DNA of 64,000 nt from Plectrocnemia conspersa. Lineage: Eukaryota; Arthropoda; Insecta; Trichoptera; Polycentropodidae. The stretch is taken from contig VTFK01000145.1 of NCBI GenBank assembly GCA_009617715.1, positions 718,486 through 782,485 of the forward strand, read 5' to 3'. This document shows, in pieces, positions 59,401 to 64,000 of this stretch. Position numbers and translations under genes: made by a program. Every line of letters begins with the position of its first letter. Within the stretch, counting starts at the first letter, position 1. Under the pieces are notes generated by a model. The model had not been told where the DNA came from and searched no databases. It saw only the letters and a list, made by a program, of their open reading frames with translations.

Positions 59401-60855
59401 CAGTTTAATTCGATTTAGGTCCATAAAAGTATTTTTAAATTAAACCTTAAACTTTACTGAATTTAAGTGAAACGCAAGAAAACAATTTAAAAAAATTGCT
59501 TAATATTATCAAACACACAATGACTTGCCGCTATTGGGCACCAATGACCGATATTTTAAGAAGCGCTAATTTAATAAATATTATAGGTAAAATAACTAAA
59601 ATATTCAATTAAAATAATAAATAAACATTTATAAAATAGCAAAACCTAATGTATAAGTCGGTCACTAATAAAAATCTAAGTTTGAATTACATATGAAAAT
59701 TAGTGTTTTTTGATTATTAGATTTTGTGATAATTATAATATTGAAATTTTGATCGATCACACCAGCTTGGGTTTCTTGGATTTTCTTTATCTCACGTATA
59801 AATATTGTAATGAATAATTCAAATAAAATTGAGCTAGGTCATTAATATTTTTTTAAGTAAATACCTATTCACTAGCATTGGTATTTTTTTCCTTGTATTT
59901 ACATATTTACAATTAGGTGCTAATTTAAATCTGTATTTAGCATTTTTTTGTAACACATAGATGCATGTTGCACAATTTTGATTAAATCTATTTTTACTTG
60001 GTTATAAAAGTTAGCGATACACAATTATTAAATATTTGTCTTTATATAGTATTATTATAATTTTTAAATGATACAGTAAATATATGGAGATTGTGCCAAA
60101 ACACAGAAATTGAAAAATCTAGAAAAACCTTATTTGTATGAATCGATCGAAATTAAAATTGTATATTAATCAGATATTTCGATTTCCTAAATACAATAGA
60201 AATTATAGTTTATACGTAAATACAGCATTTAATAATTATCACTGATCTATCGTGCTGTTTTTTTTTTCGAATACTTATGTTCTTATCACATAATATTAAG
60301 ATTCGTTTATAATGCATACAGCTATATTCATATTTTATTATTGACATTAAACTAAGCTAAATTTATAACTAACCTTTTTTTAAACATAGCATATATTATA
60401 AACTATGAATACGGTACGAATAATCTACCTATATTACATTCAAATACAGTATTTTATTATTGACAATATTTAATATATATATAATAGAGTAGTTTGGCAT
60501 TGATAAATCCAAATTAAATTTTTGTCATAAGTTTGTTTTCAACTCATAAAACTATTAATCTCAAAATTTAACTCGGATTTATAGGTGCAAACAAAGTTTG
60601 GAATAGATCTCGTAACTAAACTATTATTTTGCAGTTTTCAAGCGCCCAAACATCGTCCATTTTCATGACATTATTAATGTAGGATGAATACTTTATAGCT
60701 TTAAGAAGAAATAACCATTGAAAACGTTCGGTTAATTTATACTATTTCTATTCACTCTTCATTGATTTTTCAGTAATTTAATATTACTTACATCTTATAT
60801 ATATTTATTGAGCCAACCTGTAAAATCACACCAAAAACAAACACAGCTAGAGCAA
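59401..60855. other. AT-rich gene-free stretch
   Basis: Nothing recognisable on either strand over about 1.4 kb. Confidence 0.55.
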
Positions 60856-61520
60856 TGATATAATTAAAATATTCATGCATGATGCATCCTTGCATATAAA
60901 GCACATACACGAATACATCTCATACATACGTCATAGAATAGCGCCTTCTCGCGGATCGTCACACTCCCAGATAATAATATATTCACAAGTAAACATCAGG
61001 TGTTTTCACCTAAGACAGTGCTTTTCAATTCGCGGCCCGCTGCACTTTGTGAAATGAAATCGTTCACCAGAATTCAGTGCCCCGTAAATAAAATTATAAA
61101 TGGATTTCCGCTATATGCTTTAAGGGGTGTGTGTACGCTTGCACTCCTGGGGGATGAAGTAGCACGGCTGAGAGTACCAGACGCGAGTTTCACCCACCCC
61201 TAAGCGTATGAATGTGTTTGTATGTGTGTGTGTGTGTAAACCGCAGCCTACTAGGTAATAAAGTAGTATTCCTGTGAGACTACATCTGGTTGCTGGTGTT
61301 GGGTAGGCAGTTGTGGTACACTTCTCGCAGTTCTCAGAACTCATTTCAGCCCCTTCTTATATTTTCATGAAGACTTTCATTCGCCGCCAGTAAAACTCGT
61401 CTAACACTACGTGTCGTTCATCATATAATAATGCGATGATAATTCCGAGGCCGCAAACTTCGCACATTGCACTTTGAGCGACGGGCGTGGAAGATGGTGA
61501 AATTAGACCGAGACACTTCT
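60856..61520. promoter_or_regulatory. GC-richer island
   Basis: Starts with ATTCATGCATGATGCATCC, rich in ATGCAT (POU-like) words, and contains TCTCGCGGATCG, a TG microsatellite and CCGAGGCCGC. Overlapping frames occur on both strands. It is the last island before the satellite region. Confidence 0.3.
61211..61239. repeat. TG-rich microsatellite
   Basis: TGTGTTTGTATG precedes seven perfect TG units. Confidence 0.9.
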
Positions 61521-61895
61521 GAAGTTGTAGTTTTTTTTTTTTTGCTAAATAAATACGCCTTTTTGATGCGTCGAAAAATCCACATACATGCTAGGTACAT
61601 AAAATATTTTTCAATGAATATATAGGTAGGCTTGGTACGTAATAAAATAAAAAAATCAAATGCGAATTATTTACAAAAAGTAATATAATTAAATAAGATA
61701 ATACTTGGTCGTAAAAGTATTGTTTAAATATATAAGATCTTTGGACTCGTATACTCAAAGATTATTTTTTTAAGTAAAATTTAAAAAAAAAAAAAAGAAT
61801 AAATAGAATGTTTTAATTGATCATTTTAAAAGTTCGAAGAATGTACTTCTCAACTGTATTTTTACTTAAAACGTTAAAAACTGCAAAACAGGCTT

Positions 61896-62848
61896 CCGTA
61901 ACTACGTAAACAACTACGTAATTCAATAAAATATTACTGCAGCGGCTTAATCTGTGTGTAATTGCCACCCGTCACCACCCCGTCGCCAATATTTATTTAT
62001 TAAAAATTTACTTATTTAAAAAAAAAATATTTGAAAAAAAATTCAAATTTATTTAATTAAAATTAATAAAATTTAATTTATTTGAAATTTTATTATTTAA
62101 AATTTTTTTATTCAAAATTTATTTAATAAAAGTTTGAAATTAAAATTTAATTTATGTATTTAAAATTCATTTGATAAAAATTAATTTAAAATTTTATTTA
62201 CTTTATATATTAATATTTATTCATTTGAAATTTTATAGGAGCTCAGATTTGTTATTACCAAAAATTTAGTGGAAGCATCCTTGCGTGACTGCCCTGGCAT
62301 CCCTCGCCCCGTTCACGCGCGTCGCGGGCTCCCGTAACCATGTAAACAACTTTGTAATTCAATAAAATATTATTGCAGCAGCTCAATCTGTGTGTAACTG
62401 CCACCCATCACAACCTCGTCGTTAATATTTATTTATTTAAAATTTACCTATTCAAAATTATTTTATTTGAAAAAACCAATTCAAATTTATTTATTAAAAT
62501 TTAATTTATATAATTTTTTTTTTAAAATTTATTTATCCTAAACTTATTTAAAAAAAATTTAAAATTCAAATTTAATTTATTATTATTTAATTTAATATAT
62601 GTATTTAAAATTCATTTGATAAAAATTCATTTAAAATTTTATAAACTTAGTATATTAAAATTTATTTATTTAAAATTTTATAGAAGCGTAGATTTGTTAT
62701 GGCCCAAAATTAAGAGGTACTTAGGTAACACTTGACTTAGGTAACACGTGACTTTTTATTTCGCCTGGCATCCCTCGACCGGTTCGCGCTCGTCGCGGGC
62801 TCCCGTAACCATGTAAACAACTTAAACAACGACAATAGAATATTACTT
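61896..62848 (+). repeat. Macro-tandem repeat, two units of 436 and 471 bp plus a fragment
   Basis: Units start at CCGTAAC at 61896, 62332 and 62803. Each begins with a CCGTAAC-A-GTAAACAAC block, CAATAAAATATTA and TCTGTGTGTAA-TGCCACCC, passes through an almost pure A/T core of (A/T)TTAAAATT words, and ends with a GC-rich block CCTGGCATCCCTCG ... GTCGCGGGCT. The second unit carries an extra duplicated ACTTAGGTAACAC word near 62718 and 62739. The third unit is cut after about 45 bases, where the next satellite starts. Confidence 0.9.
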
Positions 62849-64000
62849 TATCGATAAAACTTGCAATTTGCGAAAAATGGCAAATGTTTTAATGCAAAGT
62901 TGTGTATTAGATTGGGTCCTATAAAAAGTTTACAAAAAGTATTTATCTCAATTTAATATTTCGGAAGTTATTTGAGTCGTTAACTTCTGCCTAGAAGGTT
63001 TTAACTGGATCGATAAAACTTGTAATTTGCAAATAATGGCAAATGTTTTAATGCAAAATTGTGTATTAGATTGGGTTCTATAAAAAGTTCAAAGGAAATA
63101 TATATCTCAATTTATTATTTCGGTAGTTATTTGAGACGTTAACTTCTGCCTAAGAGGTTTTAACTAGATCGATAAAACTTGCAATTTGCGAAAAATGGCA
63201 AATGTTTTAATGCAAAGTTGTGTATTTGATTGGGTTCTATAAAAAGTTCAAAGAAAGTATTTTTCTCAATTTAATATTTCGGAAGTTATTTGAGACGTTA
63301 ACTTCTGCCTAGGAGGTTTTAACTGGATCGATAAAACTTGCAATTTGCAAAAAATTGCAAATGTTTTAATGCAAAGTTGTGTATTAGATTAGGTTCTATA
63401 AAAAGTTCAAAAAGTATTTATCTCAATTTAATATTTTGGAAGTTATTTGAGACGTTAACTTTTGCCTAGGAGGTTTTAACTGGATCGATAAAACTTGCAA
63501 TGTTTTTACAAAGTTGTGTATTAATGGCAAATGTTTTTAATACAAAGTTAGGAGGTTTTGTATTAGATTGGGTTCTATGCAAAAAAGTTCAAAAAAGTTC
63601 TAAGAAAAAATTAGTCTCAATTTAATATTTCGGAAGTTATTTGAGACGTTAACTTCTGCCTAAGAGGTTTTAACTGGATCGATAAAACTTGCAATTTGCG
63701 AAAAAATGGCAAATGTTTTAATGCAAAGTTGTGTATTAGATTGGGTTCTATAAAAAGTTCAAAGAAAGTATTTATCTCAATTTAATATTTTGAAAGTTAT
63801 TTGAGACGTTAACTTTTGCCTAGGAGGTTTTAACTGGATCGATAAAACTTGCAATTTGCAAATAATGGCAAATGTTTTAATACAAAGTTGTGTATTAGAT
63901 TGGGTTCTATAAAAAGTTCAAAAAAAGTATTTATCTCAATTTAATATTTCGGAAGTTATTTGAGACGTTAACTTCTGCCTAGGAGGTTTTAACTAGATCG
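62849..64000 (+). repeat. Satellite DNA, monomer of about 159 bp, seven copies to window edge
   Basis: TCGATAAAACTTG recurs at 62851, 63012, 63169, 63328, 63485, 63679, 63839, and its start at 63998, giving spacings of 161, 157, 159, 157, 194, 160 and 159. The 194-bp monomer is scrambled by internal duplication of the GGCAAATGTTTT and AAAAAGTTC words. Most monomers carry an ATTTGC-N7/8-GCAAAT inverted repeat (ATTTGC at 62867, for example) and end with CTAGGAGGTTTTAACT or the close variant CTAAGAGGTTTTAACT. Monomers look highly similar, which implies recent amplification. The array continues beyond the window. Confidence 0.95.

Noticed and set aside
62849..64000. CRISPR-like array
   Set aside because: Monomers of about 159 bp are repeated head to tail with no unique spacers; this is satellite DNA in a eukaryotic setting.
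1..64000. Assignment to a named Hox or wing-patterning locus
   Set aside because: The island mosaic and homeodomain-like words are suggestive, but no flanking gene is in the window and motif words are too short to identify a locus.

Overview
The window looks like gene-free intergenic or intronic DNA from an insect nuclear genome, most plausibly a lepidopteran (tentative). It is strongly AT-rich and has no bacterial-style gene packing. No open frame resembles a complete cellular gene. The only recognisable coding matter is decayed transposable elements: two copies of one LINE family with F/YADD reverse transcriptase, two RTE-type LINE relics, a further LINE relic, a piggyBac-like transposase lacking its catalytic core, and a hAT transposase fragment. 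No intact gene, rRNA, canonical tRNA or CRISPR array is visible.

Layout. 1-9.3 kb: AT-rich DNA with microsatellites, a near-perfect 20-bp-arm hairpin (5.6 kb), copy A of a dispersed repeat (7.2-7.6 kb) and the first of two copies of a 75-bp sequence (8.0 kb; second copy at 10.35 kb). 9.3-21.6 kb: a hAT relic (10.9-11.5 kb, minus), a tRNA-like SINE candidate (13.1 kb), RTE relics at 17.2-18.1 kb (minus) and 20.5-21.15 kb (plus), and a double hairpin at 21.4 kb. 21.6-31.3 kb: alternating AT-rich filler and GC-richer islands. 31.3-34.7 kb: a 5'-truncated LINE with a hairpin and AAAT tail, followed about 1 kb later by a more decayed relative. 35-40.2 kb: islands, including two related modules 1.1 kb apart that share 26 identical bases. 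40.8-46.4 kb: AT-rich DNA with two islands and repeat copy B. 48.6-52.5 kb: a LINE relic and the piggyBac-like relic. 53.9-55.6 kb: an approximately 1.7 kb non-coding element with terminal inverted repeats over 200 bp long. 56-61.5 kb: islands in AT-rich DNA. 61.9-64.0 kb: two tandem units of 436 and 471 bp joined to a satellite of about 159 bp that runs off the right edge.

Throughout, short GC-richer islands of 150-700 bp, rich in homeodomain-like AT words and palindromes, sit in very AT-rich sequence. Many are open in several frames on both strands, which argues against coding. This mosaic is what a regulatory desert around a developmental gene could look like, but that is inference. No genes work together here; the content is transposon decay, satellite DNA and possible cis-regulatory sequence. 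Island boundaries were judged by eye and identity levels were not computed.
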